From positions 1,302,001 through 1,366,000 of the forward strand of contig CP102281.1 of NCBI GenBank assembly GCA_025150425.1: a DNA stretch of 64,000 nucleotides, read 5' to 3'. The translations under genes were made by a program, and so were the position numbers. Position 1 is the stretch's first letter, and every line of letters begins with the position of its first letter. The notes under the pieces are model-generated. The model was not told where the DNA came from. It saw only the letters and a program-made list of their open reading frames with translations, and did no database searches. The stretch comes from [Eubacterium] siraeum (lineage in GTDB: Bacteria; Bacillota; Clostridia; Oscillospirales; Ruminococcaceae). Of this stretch, positions 51,680-59,481 are shown in pieces.

Positions 51680-52692
51680 TACTTCAATATCTTTACGCTG
51701 TCACGGATAATCAGCTTGCCCGTTACAAGCGTTCTGCCCCTTGAATAATTTTTATCCCTTATCTTCTTGATTATCGTTTCGACAGCCTCATAAGACATTC
51801 TCTTGCTGTCAACATCTATCGTTGTGATACGGGGATTTGAAATAGTAGAGTAGATGTGGTTATCGTAGCCGACTATCGAAATGTCATCGGGTACTACATA
51901 GCCCTCGCTTCTGAGCTGATTGAGCAGGCAGTATGCCTCCTCGTCACAGTTACATACGAAAGCGGTCGGCTTCTGTGCAGGAAGGTCAAAGTGAGGATAG
52001 CTTGTGCCTTCGGGGCCTCTGTCGTCAATTACCCACTCACTGCGCAGAGGTATGCCTTTTTCAAGCAGAGCCTTGTAATATCCGAGGTATCTGTCCTGTA
52101 TGCTTGATGTTGATGTTATAGTACCGAGGAAGCCTATGTTGCGGTGTCCTGCGTTTATAAGATAGTTTGTAAGCATATAAGAGCCGAAGAAGCTGTCTGA
52201 AAGAATGGTGTCAGTGCGGTTGTCACTGCTGTAGAAGTCAAGGAAAACCACCGGAATATCAAGGTCTAACAGCTCGCTTACATATTCATCGTCAAACTGT
52301 CCGAGTACGATCACGCCGTCAACCTTTTTGTCCGATACCGAATTCGGCATTGAACGGTTCGCCTGATCGCTTTCTGAAATTACATCGAGTATGCCGTAAT
52401 AGTTCTGCTTTTGCAGAAGTTCCACGATATGACGGTACATTACCCAGTAGAACGCACTTGCGTCATTTATAAAGTGCTTTGCCACTACTATACTTATGTT
52501 GAACGTAAAGCCTTCCTTAGATGACTTTGACGTATAGCTGAAACGGTATCCCATTTCGTTTGCCTTCTGCTTTATCTTCTCGCGAAGCTCCTCGCTGACG
52601 CCGTCCTTGTCGCCGAGTGCCTTTGATACTGTAACGGTGCTTATATCCATAGCCTTTGCTATGTCGCTCATTGTAACGGATTTTTTCTTCAT
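51679..52692 (-). CDS. LacI-family transcriptional regulator 1
   Basis: A 337-residue LacI/GalR regulator. The N-terminal helix-turn-helix is VTMSDIAKAMDISTVTVSKALGD and the hinge SEELREKIKQKANEMGY. The C-terminal part is a periplasmic-binding-protein-like sugar sensor with VDGVIVLGQF, FLDFYSSDNR and DDISIVGYDN motifs. ATG 52692 has AGAGGT 8 bases upstream; the TTG just ahead is rejected. A TTAGCTAA palindrome lies between its promoter and start codon, and a second one upstream, suggesting autoregulation. Inducer unknown. Confidence 0.92.
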   Translation of the reverse strand: MKKKSVTMSDIAKAMDISTVTVSKALGDKDGVSEELREKIKQKANEMGYRFSYTSKSSKEGFTFNISIVVAKHFINDASAFYWVMYRHIVELLQKQNYYGILDVISESDQANRSMPNSVSDKKVDGVIVLGQFDDEYVSELLDLDIPVVFLDFYSSDNRTDTILSDSFFGSYMLTNYLINAGHRNIGFLGTITSTSSIQDRYLGYYKALLEKGIPLRSEWVIDDRGPEGTSYPHFDLPAQKPTAFVCNCDEEAYCLLNQLRSEGYVVPDDISIVGYDNHIYSTISNPRITTIDVDSKRMSYEAVETIIKKIRDKNYSRGRTLVTGKLIIRDSVKILK

Positions 52693-52718
52693 CAAATCTT
52701 ACCTCTGTACTCGTCAAT

Positions 52719-52839
52719 TTAGCTAATAACTTTATATCTGCCTTTATATAATAGTGTAACCTAAAACCGAGCTTTTGTAAAGTAACTTTTTGCACAAAAA
52801 ACAATTGTATACATGCGTTCTGTTTATAAAATTAGCTAA
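52719..52839 (-). promoter_or_regulatory. lacI 1 promoter with two TTAGCTAA palindromes
   Basis: Minus strand -35 TTTACA (52781-52776), 17-bp spacer, -10 TACACT (52758-52753). Palindromes TTAGCTAA at 52719-52726 (downstream of the start site) and 52832-52839 (upstream) are 113 bp apart, a spacing that could allow looping by a tetrameric LacI-type repressor. The operator assignment is a guess; the promoter is better supported. Confidence 0.5.
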
Positions 52840-53018
52840 AGTTATAATTGTAACGCTCCGTTTTCACTGTTTTAAGCGGATTCAGGGTAAAAAACGTACA
52901 CTTTTTAAGAAAATAATACGTTTTTATGAAAACCGTTATCACGATTTTTTTTGAAGTAAAAACCTGCGCTTTGTAAAAAATGATAAAATTACATATCGAA
53001 TTTTGGTCAAATGTTACA

Positions 53019-53047
53019 TTGAAAACGGTTTCACAATACTGTATAAT
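53019..53047 (+). promoter_or_regulatory. lacI 2 promoter with overlapping operator
   Basis: -35 TTGAAA (53019-53024), 17-bp spacer, -10 TATAAT (53042-53047). A perfect 14-bp palindrome-like site TGAAAACGGTTTCA (53020-53033) overlaps the -35. It matches the LacI/CcpA-type operator pattern TGNAANCGNTNNCA exactly. A second, weaker site (TGAAAACCGTTATCA) lies near 52927-52941. Repression by its own product or by CcpA is expected. Confidence 0.8.
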
Positions 53048-53080
53048 TGTAATGTAGTTTAATTAAGGGAGAGTATGCTG

Positions 53081-54076
53081 ATGAGTGTTACTATCAAGGA
53101 CGTTGCAAAGTCGGCTAACGTTTCCGTTGCAACCGTTTCAAGAGTTCTTAATAAAAAATCCAACGTTTCCGAAGAGGCGATACAGGCGGTAAACAGTGCT
53201 GTTCAGGCACTCGGATACAGCCCCAGCTTTCTTGGCAGAGATTTAAGAAAAAGCGAAACGAGAAGAATACTTGCGATCATAGCGTCAACAGAGCAGAGCT
53301 TCTACTCGGACGTTATAAGAGGTATGGAGGTAGCCGCATTCTCACAGGGCTATGATGTTCTGATTGCTACCACCCACGACGTTCCCAACCACGAAATGCA
53401 CCTGCTCGGTATGCTTTTCTCAAGAGCCGTAGACGGTGCGGTACTGCTCGGTCCTAAGCTGGACGCCGCAACCATCAATTCGCTCGGTGAAAAGCACAAT
53501 ATAGCAATGTGCCTTGAACGTCTTGACAACTGTAACGTGCTTACCGTCACAATAGATAACGTAAAGGCAGGCCGTGACGCAGTAAACTACCTTATCCGCA
53601 AGGGTCATAAGAAGATAGGCCTCATCACAACTTTACAGAGAAGCCAGTCGAGCATTGACCGTGAGATAGGCTACAAGCTGGCACTCAAGGATAACGGCAT
53701 TCCTTATAACGAGGATTACGTTTATTTCGGCGGCTATGAAACAGAGCAGGGTATGAGAGGCTGTGAATACCTTATGAACCTGCCAAGCCCCCCGACAGCA
53801 ATATTCTCTATTTCGGATATAATCGCAATCGGCGCAATGAACTATGCGCTTTCAAAGGGCTACAGGATAGGCAAGGATCTTATCTTCATGGGCTTTGATA
53901 ATATCCAGTATTCACATATGTTCGTACCGCACTTATCTACAGTTGAACAGCCGTGTTACGCACAGGGCAAGCTGGTAATCGAGAAGCTGATTGAAAATAT
54001 GAAAGCGACAAATCCCGACCACAACCTTTATACATTACCGCACAGCCTTGTTCTGAGAGAATCTACAGGCGATTGA
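53081..54076 (+). CDS. LacI-family transcriptional regulator 2
   Basis: A 331-residue LacI/GalR regulator. The helix-turn-helix VTIKDVAKSANVSVATVSRVLNKKSNVSEEAI is canonical. The effector domain contains VDGAVLLGPKLD, LIRKGHKKIGLIT and DLIFMGFDNIQYSHMFVPHLSTVEQP. The VATVSRVLN recognition helix is the type that reads a central CG, fitting the operator at its own promoter. ATG 53081 has GGGAG 9 bases upstream; ATG 53075 is too close. It is not followed by sugar genes, so its regulon is elsewhere. A CcpA-like global role is possible but a local regulator is as likely. Confidence 0.92.
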   Translation: MSVTIKDVAKSANVSVATVSRVLNKKSNVSEEAIQAVNSAVQALGYSPSFLGRDLRKSETRRILAIIASTEQSFYSDVIRGMEVAAFSQGYDVLIATTHDVPNHEMHLLGMLFSRAVDGAVLLGPKLDAATINSLGEKHNIAMCLERLDNCNVLTVTIDNVKAGRDAVNYLIRKGHKKIGLITTLQRSQSSIDREIGYKLALKDNGIPYNEDYVYFGGYETEQGMRGCEYLMNLPSPPTAIFSISDIIAIGAMNYALSKGYRIGKDLIFMGFDNIQYSHMFVPHLSTVEQPCYAQGKLVIEKLIENMKATNPDHNLYTLPHSLVLRESTGD

Positions 54077-54103
54077 TATAATAATTGATATAAAAAAACA
54101 TCA

Positions 54104-54130
54104 CCCCGTTCACTTATGTGAACGGGGTTT
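54104..54130. terminator. Terminator of lacI 2 (originally shared with the kinase gene)
   Basis: CCCCGTTCAC (54104-54113) pairs with GTGAACGGGG (54118-54127), followed by TTTTAC. On the minus strand it ends in TGATGTTTTTTT. The IS200 copy begins 4 bp later, between this hairpin and the stop codon of the minus-strand kinase gene. Confidence 0.88.
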
Positions 54131-54133
54131 TAC

Positions 54134-54866
54134 ATTGTAGCTTTAGCAAAAATAAACCACCGCTTGAAGCGGTGGAATAAAAGACTTTAGTAAAAAGCCC
54201 TCCTATGATATAATAGAAGTGGGTTTGGCAACCACATGAATATCAAAAGGAGGACTGTCAAATGAATGACAATCATAGTTTATCACATTCGAAGTGGAAT
54301 TGCAAGTATCACATAGTATTCGCACCGAAATACCGAAGGCAGGTAGTGTACGGGCAGTTGAAAGCAGATATAGGGAAAATACTGCGAACATTATGTGAAC
54401 AGAAAAAAGTGAATATAATCGAAGCAGAAGCATGCCCGGATCACATACATATGTTGGTGGAAATACCACCGAACATAAGTGTAGCGCAGTTTATGGGGTA
54501 TCTAAAAGGAAAGAGCTCATTGATGATATTTGATAGGCATGCAAATTTGAAATACAAGTATGGGAATCGGCATTTCTGGTGCAGAGGATATTACGTAGAT
54601 ACAGTAGGAAAGAACAAAAAGGCAATAGAAGAATACATAAGAAACCAACTTACAGAAGATATAGCAAACGATCAAATAACACTGAAAGAGTATATTGACC
54701 CGTTTACGGGTAGCAAGAACCAGTAAGCAAAAAGAAACAGCCACTTGAGTGGCTGCTGTAAATGAGATGCGGTTGCCAGACTTTTCAGTGTGCCTTCAGG
54801 CACAAGTCGGTATTATGCCCTTGAAGGGCAAGTGCATACCACGCGTTCAACGCGTGGTTTTGATTA
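54134..54866 (+). mobile_element. IS200-type insertion sequence, copy 2 (733 bp)
   Basis: Same length and nearly identical sequence to the copy at 33968-34700, opposite orientation. The left-end hairpin CCACCGCT/AGCGGTGG is at 54157-54175 and the right-end hairpin ACCACGCG/CGCGTGGT near 54838-54858. Visible differences from copy 1 are limited to about two bases near 54807-54810. The right end TTGATTA contains the complement of the kinase stop codon. Confidence 0.93.
54262..54726 (+). CDS. tnpA: IS200/IS605-family transposase TnpA
   Basis: A 154-residue Y1 HUH transposase identical in protein sequence to the copy at 34108-34572. HUH motif His61/His63 and catalytic Tyr125 are intact. Internal promoter TTTAGT (54186-54191), 17-bp spacer, TATAAT (54209-54214). 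RBS AAAGGAGGA lies ahead of the ATG. No tnpB. Two identical intact copies imply recent transposition. Confidence 0.96.
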   Translation: MNDNHSLSHSKWNCKYHIVFAPKYRRQVVYGQLKADIGKILRTLCEQKKVNIIEAEACPDHIHMLVEIPPNISVAQFMGYLKGKSSLMIFDRHANLKYKYGNRHFWCRGYYVDTVGKNKKAIEEYIRNQLTEDIANDQITLKEYIDPFTGSKNQ

Positions 54867-56384
54867 CTGCTGTTCAGCATTATTCTTATTCTTCTGCTTT
54901 TTCTGCTTCTTTTCGTCAACCTGCACTCTATCCGGGTTGCAGTCCTCGAACTCGAACCAGAACGTACTGCCGACGCCGACCGTACTGTCCGCACCGAAAT
55001 TTAACCTGTGCATTTCAAGCACACCCTTTACGATAGACAATCCGAGTCCGCTGCCTTTCTTTGCACGCTGATGCGTTTCGCCGTTCTTCTTGACACGATA
55101 ATATCTGTCCCAGATATATTTAAGATTTTCCGGATCGATGCCTATACCGCTGTCGCACACCTCAAGTCTTGCGGTTGTCGGTGTCTTGTGATACAGATTT
55201 ACTCTTACAGTCTTGTCATCACCTGTATATGTCAGAGCGTTGTTGATAAAGTTGTACACTACCTGATCTATCTTTGTAATATCCGCATTTATAAATATAT
55301 CCGGCTCAGCATTCAGCACCACATTATAGTCCTTGATTTCGTTCAGCAGTGAGAAGCGTGGTACTATTTCACCGAGATGCTCTGAAAAGTTCACCTTCTC
55401 ATATTTAAGCTCCGCAACGCCGCTCTGCAGCTTTGACAGATCGAGTATATCCGTTACAAGCGAGGTCAGCCTGTCCGTTTCATCAATTATGACCTGCAGA
55501 TGCTTTTCACGCTTTTCGGGGTTATCGCCCGAAAGATCTCTTATCATCTCCGCATAAGCCTTTATCATCGTAAGCGGAGTGCGCAGATCGTGCGAAATAT
55601 TCGCCATAAGATCCTTACGCAGAGTATCCGCCTTTGCTATTTCTACAGATGCGGAACTTAGCGTATCGGTAAGCTCGTTTATCTCCGTAAAGCTGTTCTT
55701 CTTCACAGGCATATCAAACTGTCCCTGCGGCAGCTTCAGCGCCGCCTTTGATATATTGATGATAGGCTTTGAAATGCTGTTTGAGAAAATGATTGACATT
55801 ATGAATGCGACAATTATGATAATACCTGCGGTAAGATTAAGCTGGCTGTGCAGAATTGCGGTCGTTGTGCCGAGCGGCTCAAGATAATTGAATATATACA
55901 GCCTTACGATACCGTTTGTTTTAAAGAACGTACTTTCCGTACCGTCATCAAGCTGTGCTATCAGCACGATTGCCTTGCTGTCATTGTTCGTTCTCGGAAT
56001 TGTAGCGGTGAAGAACGTATTTTCGCCGGAAATGATTTCTTTCATATCGTTGGGCGAAAGGCTCGTGATAAGCGAGTACACCTCTTTGTTGCTCTTGTCA
56101 AGCGAGCTTGCCCTGAAGTAAGGGCGGTTGCTGTCGGAGATTTCGATATAAATCTTCTGCTTGTCCGCAATATCCGAAACGATGGAGTTGAGGTTTTCGG
56201 GCTGCTGCGACCACGCATCCTTTATCTGCTTTGCGGCAGAAGCCGTTTCCTGTATCTTCATATATTCGTAGTAGCTTGAAAGCAGCACTACCTGAAAGAA
56301 GTACAGAAAAACTATAACTATTAGCGAGAACAGCACAAATGTCAGCCATGAACGGAAACGTATGCTGTTTAGTCTGTCTTTCAT
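54864..56384 (-). CDS. Sensor histidine kinase (HAMP-HisKA-HATPase)
   Basis: A 506-residue membrane kinase. Transmembrane helix 1 covers about 13-35, an extracellular sensor of about 145 residues follows, then helix 2 (about 184-202) and a HAMP linker (about 203-255). The phospho-acceptor is His265 in NISHDLRTPLTMIKAYAEM. N-box NFINNALTYTG, G1 DSGIGI and G2 GSGLGLSIVKG are all present. A Lys/Gln-rich tail (KKQKKQKNKNNAEQQ) ends at a TAA that abuts the IS200 right end. ATG 56384 with GGAAGG upstream is chosen; the ATG at 56459 directly after the response regulator stop has no RBS. Partner of the response regulator upstream; signal unknown. Confidence 0.93.
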   Translation of the reverse strand: MKDRLNSIRFRSWLTFVLFSLIVIVFLYFFQVVLLSSYYEYMKIQETASAAKQIKDAWSQQPENLNSIVSDIADKQKIYIEISDSNRPYFRASSLDKSNKEVYSLITSLSPNDMKEIISGENTFFTATIPRTNNDSKAIVLIAQLDDGTESTFFKTNGIVRLYIFNYLEPLGTTTAILHSQLNLTAGIIIIVAFIMSIIFSNSISKPIINISKAALKLPQGQFDMPVKKNSFTEINELTDTLSSASVEIAKADTLRKDLMANISHDLRTPLTMIKAYAEMIRDLSGDNPEKREKHLQVIIDETDRLTSLVTDILDLSKLQSGVAELKYEKVNFSEHLGEIVPRFSLLNEIKDYNVVLNAEPDIFINADITKIDQVVYNFINNALTYTGDDKTVRVNLYHKTPTTARLEVCDSGIGIDPENLKYIWDRYYRVKKNGETHQRAKKGSGLGLSIVKGVLEMHRLNFGADSTVGVGSTFWFEFEDCNPDRVQVDEKKQKKQKNKNNAEQQ

Positions 56385-56459
56385 TGAAAAGTGCCTTCCT
56401 GTTCTGATGTGTACCGATATAATATTACAGCCGCCACTCAAGACGGCTGTAAAAAGCAT

Positions 56460-57131
56460 TTAAACCTGGAACTTGTATCCCATACCTCTTAACGTTACAA
56501 TGAATTTTCTGTACGGGCCGAGATTGTTTCTCAGCATCTTGATATGAGTATCAATGGTTCTGTCGTCACCGAAGAAATCATATCCCCATACCTCTTCGAG
56601 CAGCTTGTTTCTTGTAAGCGCTATGTTCTTGTTCTTCACAAGATAGAACAGCAGGTCGTATTCCTTAGGCGTAAGGTTAGCCTTTTCGCCGTCTATGAAT
56701 ACATCTCTTGCCGTAAAATTGATTTCAAGACCCTCAAATTTTACTGTTTCTCCGACAGGCTCATTTCCGGATTTATTACGTTTGATTATCGCATTGATAC
56801 GGGCAAGTACCTCTTTGGGCGAGAAGGGCTTTACCACATAATCGTCAACACCCATCTCAAAGCCGAACAGCTTGTCATATTCCTCTGTTCTTGCCGAAAG
56901 CATAAGTATAGGAGTATTCTTGAATTTTCTTATTTCCTTGCAGGCTGAAAAGCCGTCAAGTCTTGGCATCATTACATCCATTATTATTATGTCGAAATCC
57001 TGTTCCTTCGCCATATCGACAGCCTGCATGCCGTCTACCGCCTCATATACCGTATGACCCTCATATTCGGCATATTCCTTGATGACCTCACGGATTTTCT
57101 GTTCGTCATCCGCTACGAGAATTTTATACAT
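56460..57131 (-). CDS. OmpR-family response regulator
   Basis: A 223-residue two-domain regulator. The receiver domain starts YKILVADDEQKIREV; phosphorylation site Asp52 lies in IIIMDVMMPRLDG, with the Lys in VVKPFSPKEVL. The C-terminal winged helix (about 125-223) includes LTPKEYDLLFYLVKNKNIALTRNKLLEEVWGYDF and RTIDTHIKMLRNNLG. ATG 57131 follows AAAGGA by 9 bases; the longer frame to 57227 runs through a terminator hairpin and is rejected. It is cotranscribed with the sensor kinase 75 bp downstream. Confidence 0.94.
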   Translation of the reverse strand: MYKILVADDEQKIREVIKEYAEYEGHTVYEAVDGMQAVDMAKEQDFDIIIMDVMMPRLDGFSACKEIRKFKNTPILMLSARTEEYDKLFGFEMGVDDYVVKPFSPKEVLARINAIIKRNKSGNEPVGETVKFEGLEINFTARDVFIDGEKANLTPKEYDLLFYLVKNKNIALTRNKLLEEVWGYDFFGDDRTIDTHIKMLRNNLGPYRKFIVTLRGMGYKFQV

Positions 57132-57169
57132 AGTCTTTATTCCTTTCTTTTCGGCTATCCGTTTATCGT

Positions 57170-57201
57170 AAAAAAAATTCAGTTTAACAAAGTAAACTGA
57201 A
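57170..57201 (-). terminator. Terminator/attenuator before the two-component genes
   Basis: On the minus strand TTCAGTTTA (57201-57193) pairs with TAAACTGAA (57186-57178), followed by eight Ts. It lies only 39 bases before the response regulator start codon, leaving no room for a promoter in between. It may terminate the upstream apbE operon, attenuate the two-component genes, or both. The rest of 57202-57389 holds only a TATAAT at 57320-57315 (minus strand) without a good -35. Confidence 0.75.
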
Positions 57202-57389
57202 CGGAGATAAAATAATGCACAAATCAAATTATCAATGAAATGTTGGGAGAGGAAATTATGATTATTGAATTATTCAACCACCATAAAATCTGTCAGTTTT
57301 ACCTGACGCCTATTATTATATCCGCCTTTTATGATGAAAATGTGTTTGAAGTCTAAAAAAACGATAAATCGCTTTTTCACTTTATTTAC

Positions 57390-58331
57390 TTATTTTTTAT
57401 CCGCTATGCCTCTCATGAATACTTTTGCGAGCTTTTCGCAGGTTTCGGGCGGAACTGCATATAACGGACTGTTAAGCGTTGAACTGTCGCCCGTCGGGAT
57501 AGAAATTTCAAGCCTTCCTATGCTGTCTTTTATGTTATAGCACATCTTACCGCCGATATATCCGATATACAGCTTTGCGCTGTACATTTCGAAATCGTCG
57601 GCTATCATTCCCGTATGCGTGTCGGGCGAAACCGAGAAAGACGAACCGATATTGATGCTGTTATCCGAAACGCCGACATTCAGCACGAACAGATTTCTGT
57701 CAGAACATCTCACCATAGCCTTAAGTATGCTGAATACAGCTACATACAACAGCTTTTCGCTTATGTTGACAGGTATATCCTCATATATAGGCTTGTCGGT
57801 GCTGAGCCTGAAAACGATTGGTATACTGCTCATTTCCTTGTTGGCACGCTCTATTATTTTGTTCAGCTTTTCAAAGAAATATATGGCAGGCGCAGGGGGT
57901 GTCTTACGGTAAATGACCGTAGCAAGCTCCGACAGCACCTCTATATTACGCTGTATGCTGTTCAGTGCGTTATCCTCGTTACAGTTCTGTGTTGCTTTTG
58001 CGACATCGCTTCTTGCCTGTGAAAGCAGATAGCATATATCGGCATAAGTGTTTGTGCTTCCAAGCTGCAGCAGCACATCGGTAAGAGTGTTGACACGCCA
58101 CAGGATAAAACGCTCATCTCCGCCGGCAAAGGATGTACCTTGCGCAGAGTATTCCTTCCCGTCGATATTTACCTGTTCGGTAAGAATATCGCAATTGATT
58201 CCTTTAGGAAAAACGATTGTTTCTCCGCAGGCGGCATTTTTCCATTTGATATTACCGAATTCGTCACTTAAAAAGAACGATGTTCCCGATGAGCCGTAAA
58301 GCGTTTCGAGAGATTCTGTTATTTTCTCCAT
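57390..58331 (-). CDS. Sensor-kinase-like protein without H-box
   Basis: A 313-residue cytoplasmic protein of no firm family. The N-terminal about 80 residues look PAS-like (SFFLSDEFGNIKWKNAACGETI). A helical middle part (SQARSDVAKATQNCNEDNALNSIQRNIEVLSELATVIYR) resembles a dimerisation helix pair but has no phosphorylatable His in a HisKA context. The C-terminal part (NISEKLLYVAVFSILKAMVRCSDRNLFVLNVGV) recalls a GHKL N-box, yet the G-boxes are absent. It could be a degenerate kinase or an adaptor. RBS AAAGGA. Last gene of the apbE operon, upstream of a real two-component pair. Confidence 0.6.
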   Translation of the reverse strand: MEKITESLETLYGSSGTSFFLSDEFGNIKWKNAACGETIVFPKGINCDILTEQVNIDGKEYSAQGTSFAGGDERFILWRVNTLTDVLLQLGSTNTYADICYLLSQARSDVAKATQNCNEDNALNSIQRNIEVLSELATVIYRKTPPAPAIYFFEKLNKIIERANKEMSSIPIVFRLSTDKPIYEDIPVNISEKLLYVAVFSILKAMVRCSDRNLFVLNVGVSDNSINIGSSFSVSPDTHTGMIADDFEMYSAKLYIGYIGGKMCYNIKDSIGRLEISIPTGDSSTLNSPLYAVPPETCEKLAKVFMRGIADKK

Positions 58332-58354
58332 AGCAATTGTGTCCTTTACGGAAT

Positions 58355-58567
58355 TTATTTGTTTTCGTTGTCTTTTATCAGCTTCTGCTGTTTTCCTTTA
58401 TCATCAACAACATACACCCTGTCAAGTTCGGACATAAGACCTCGTTTGAAGGAAGCTCTGTATTCGTTGCGAAGCTCAAGCTGTTCTTCCTTCTCCTCGG
58501 TTGTAAGCTCACGTTCCCTTGATTGACGGGCAAGATAATTTATCCTGTCTATTTTAGCTTTATCCAT
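58355..58567 (-). CDS. DUF896 protein
   Basis: A 70-residue protein of the DUF896 (YnzC) family: MDKAKIDRINYLARQSRERE, then LTTEEKEEQLELRNEY and a charged C-terminal helix. Members are small two-helix cytoplasmic proteins of unknown function, one linked to the SOS response in Bacillus. ATG 58567 follows AAGGAAA; a TTG at 58588 overlaps the preceding gene's stop and is rejected. It lies 13 bp after the Gx-transporter gene. Confidence 0.9.
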   Translation of the reverse strand: MDKAKIDRINYLARQSRERELTTEEKEEQLELRNEYRASFKRGLMSELDRVYVVDDKGKQQKLIKDNENK

Positions 58568-58580
58568 AATTAAATTTCCT

Positions 58581-59105
58581 TTATACAAGATTTTTTATTT
58601 TTGTGATTATTCTGTTCGGCTTTTTAAGTATAAACCATACTGCCGCCGCTATGAATGTGCCGGTAACAACTGCGGCGATCGCAAGAAACGGAAGGTACGC
58701 AAATACGGACAGCGAATATATAAACGAAGCCGCTGAAATCTGCCCTACGTTATGCATTACCGCCGAGAATATGCCGGCAGGGAATACTCCCCACGCTTCT
58801 TTTATAAAGAGGTGCATGACCGCCATTGCGGCAAACGACAGCGTACCGCCGCACAGAGAAAACAGCAAAGCCGTGATATTGCCCGATACAAGCGCCGACA
58901 ACAATATCCGTGCAATAAGTATCAGTGCGGTATCATATGCTGTCCATCGACCGCCGAGATACAGTGAGAAAAGAACAGGGAAGTACGCAAGACCTATCCT
59001 GAAGCCCGGTATTGCGACAACCGGCGGTATCATTCCCTCGACAATATACAGCGTAAGCGACATTACCGCAAGAAGCGCAGAGAAAACTGTTTTTTTAACT
59101 GTCAT
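58581..59105 (-). CDS. Gx transporter family / HepS1-like membrane protein
   Basis: A 174-residue protein with five or six hydrophobic segments, annotated in relatives either as heptaprenyl diphosphate synthase component I or as Gx transporter. Glycine-rich FRIGLAYFPVLFSLYLGG and the LVSGNITALLFSLCGGTLSF segment are typical. The fold resembles ECF-type S components. ATG 59105 follows GGGGAG and overlaps the preceding gene by 11 bp. With ApbE and NusG domain II proteins it forms a set linked to flavin-based extracytoplasmic electron transfer or to Rnf-type complexes (family knowledge). Enzymatic prenyl synthase activity is unlikely for a membrane protein. Confidence 0.82.
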   Translation of the reverse strand: MTVKKTVFSALLAVMSLTLYIVEGMIPPVVAIPGFRIGLAYFPVLFSLYLGGRWTAYDTALILIARILLSALVSGNITALLFSLCGGTLSFAAMAVMHLFIKEAWGVFPAGIFSAVMHNVGQISAASFIYSLSVFAYLPFLAIAAVVTGTFIAAAVWFILKKPNRIITKIKNLV

Positions 59106-59481
59106 AGCTGTATTCTCCCCGTCTTGCTTCAACACGGATAACCAGCTTGTGAGGCATACATACTATAGGCTGGATTCCGTCCGATACAGGCGCTGTCTTT
59201 ACGCATATTTTGTCGGGGCAGTCTGCGTCCGAAACGCTTATAGCTCCGCCGCTGACCTTAATAACATTATAACCGCCGCCATCGGAATATACGGTAAACG
59301 TCTGCTCGCTTTCGCTGTCAAGCTCTACAGTTCTTATCAGCCTGCCGTTACTGTAAATACAGGCTGTGTGTCCTGCTGTTGTTCTGCCGACAAACAGAAT
59401 GCCGAGCAGTGAAAGAAAAACGATACATACGATTATAATAAGGCACACAACCTTGCGCTTGTCACCGATAAACCTGCTCAT
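59095..59481 (-). CDS. NusG domain II-containing protein
   Basis: A 128-residue protein with one N-terminal transmembrane helix (about 11-32) and an extracytoplasmic NusG domain II. Its features are IRTVELDSESEQTFTVYSDGGGYNVIKV and the motif SDADCPDKICVKTAPVSDGIQPIVCMPHKLVIRV, with three cysteines and CMPH. The ATG overlaps the apbE stop (ATGA). NusG_II proteins often occur with ApbE and FMN-binding proteins and are thought to take part in electron transfer outside the membrane. No ApbE flavinylation motif (DgxxT-type) is obvious in it. Confidence 0.88.
   Translation of the reverse strand: MSRFIGDKRKVVCLIIIVCIVFLSLLGILFVGRTTAGHTACIYSNGRLIRTVELDSESEQTFTVYSDGGGYNVIKVSGGAISVSDADCPDKICVKTAPVSDGIQPIVCMPHKLVIRVEARRGEYSYDS

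Noticed and set aside
57258-57356. A 32-codon frame with RBS GGGAGAGGA on the plus strand
   Set aside because: The RBS is good, but there is no plus-strand promoter, no recognisable protein feature, and the region is the leader/terminator zone of minus-strand genes.
58603-59412. A 269-codon plus-strand frame
   Set aside because: Antisense to the Gx-transporter and NusG_II genes, which are supported by family motifs and tight overlaps.
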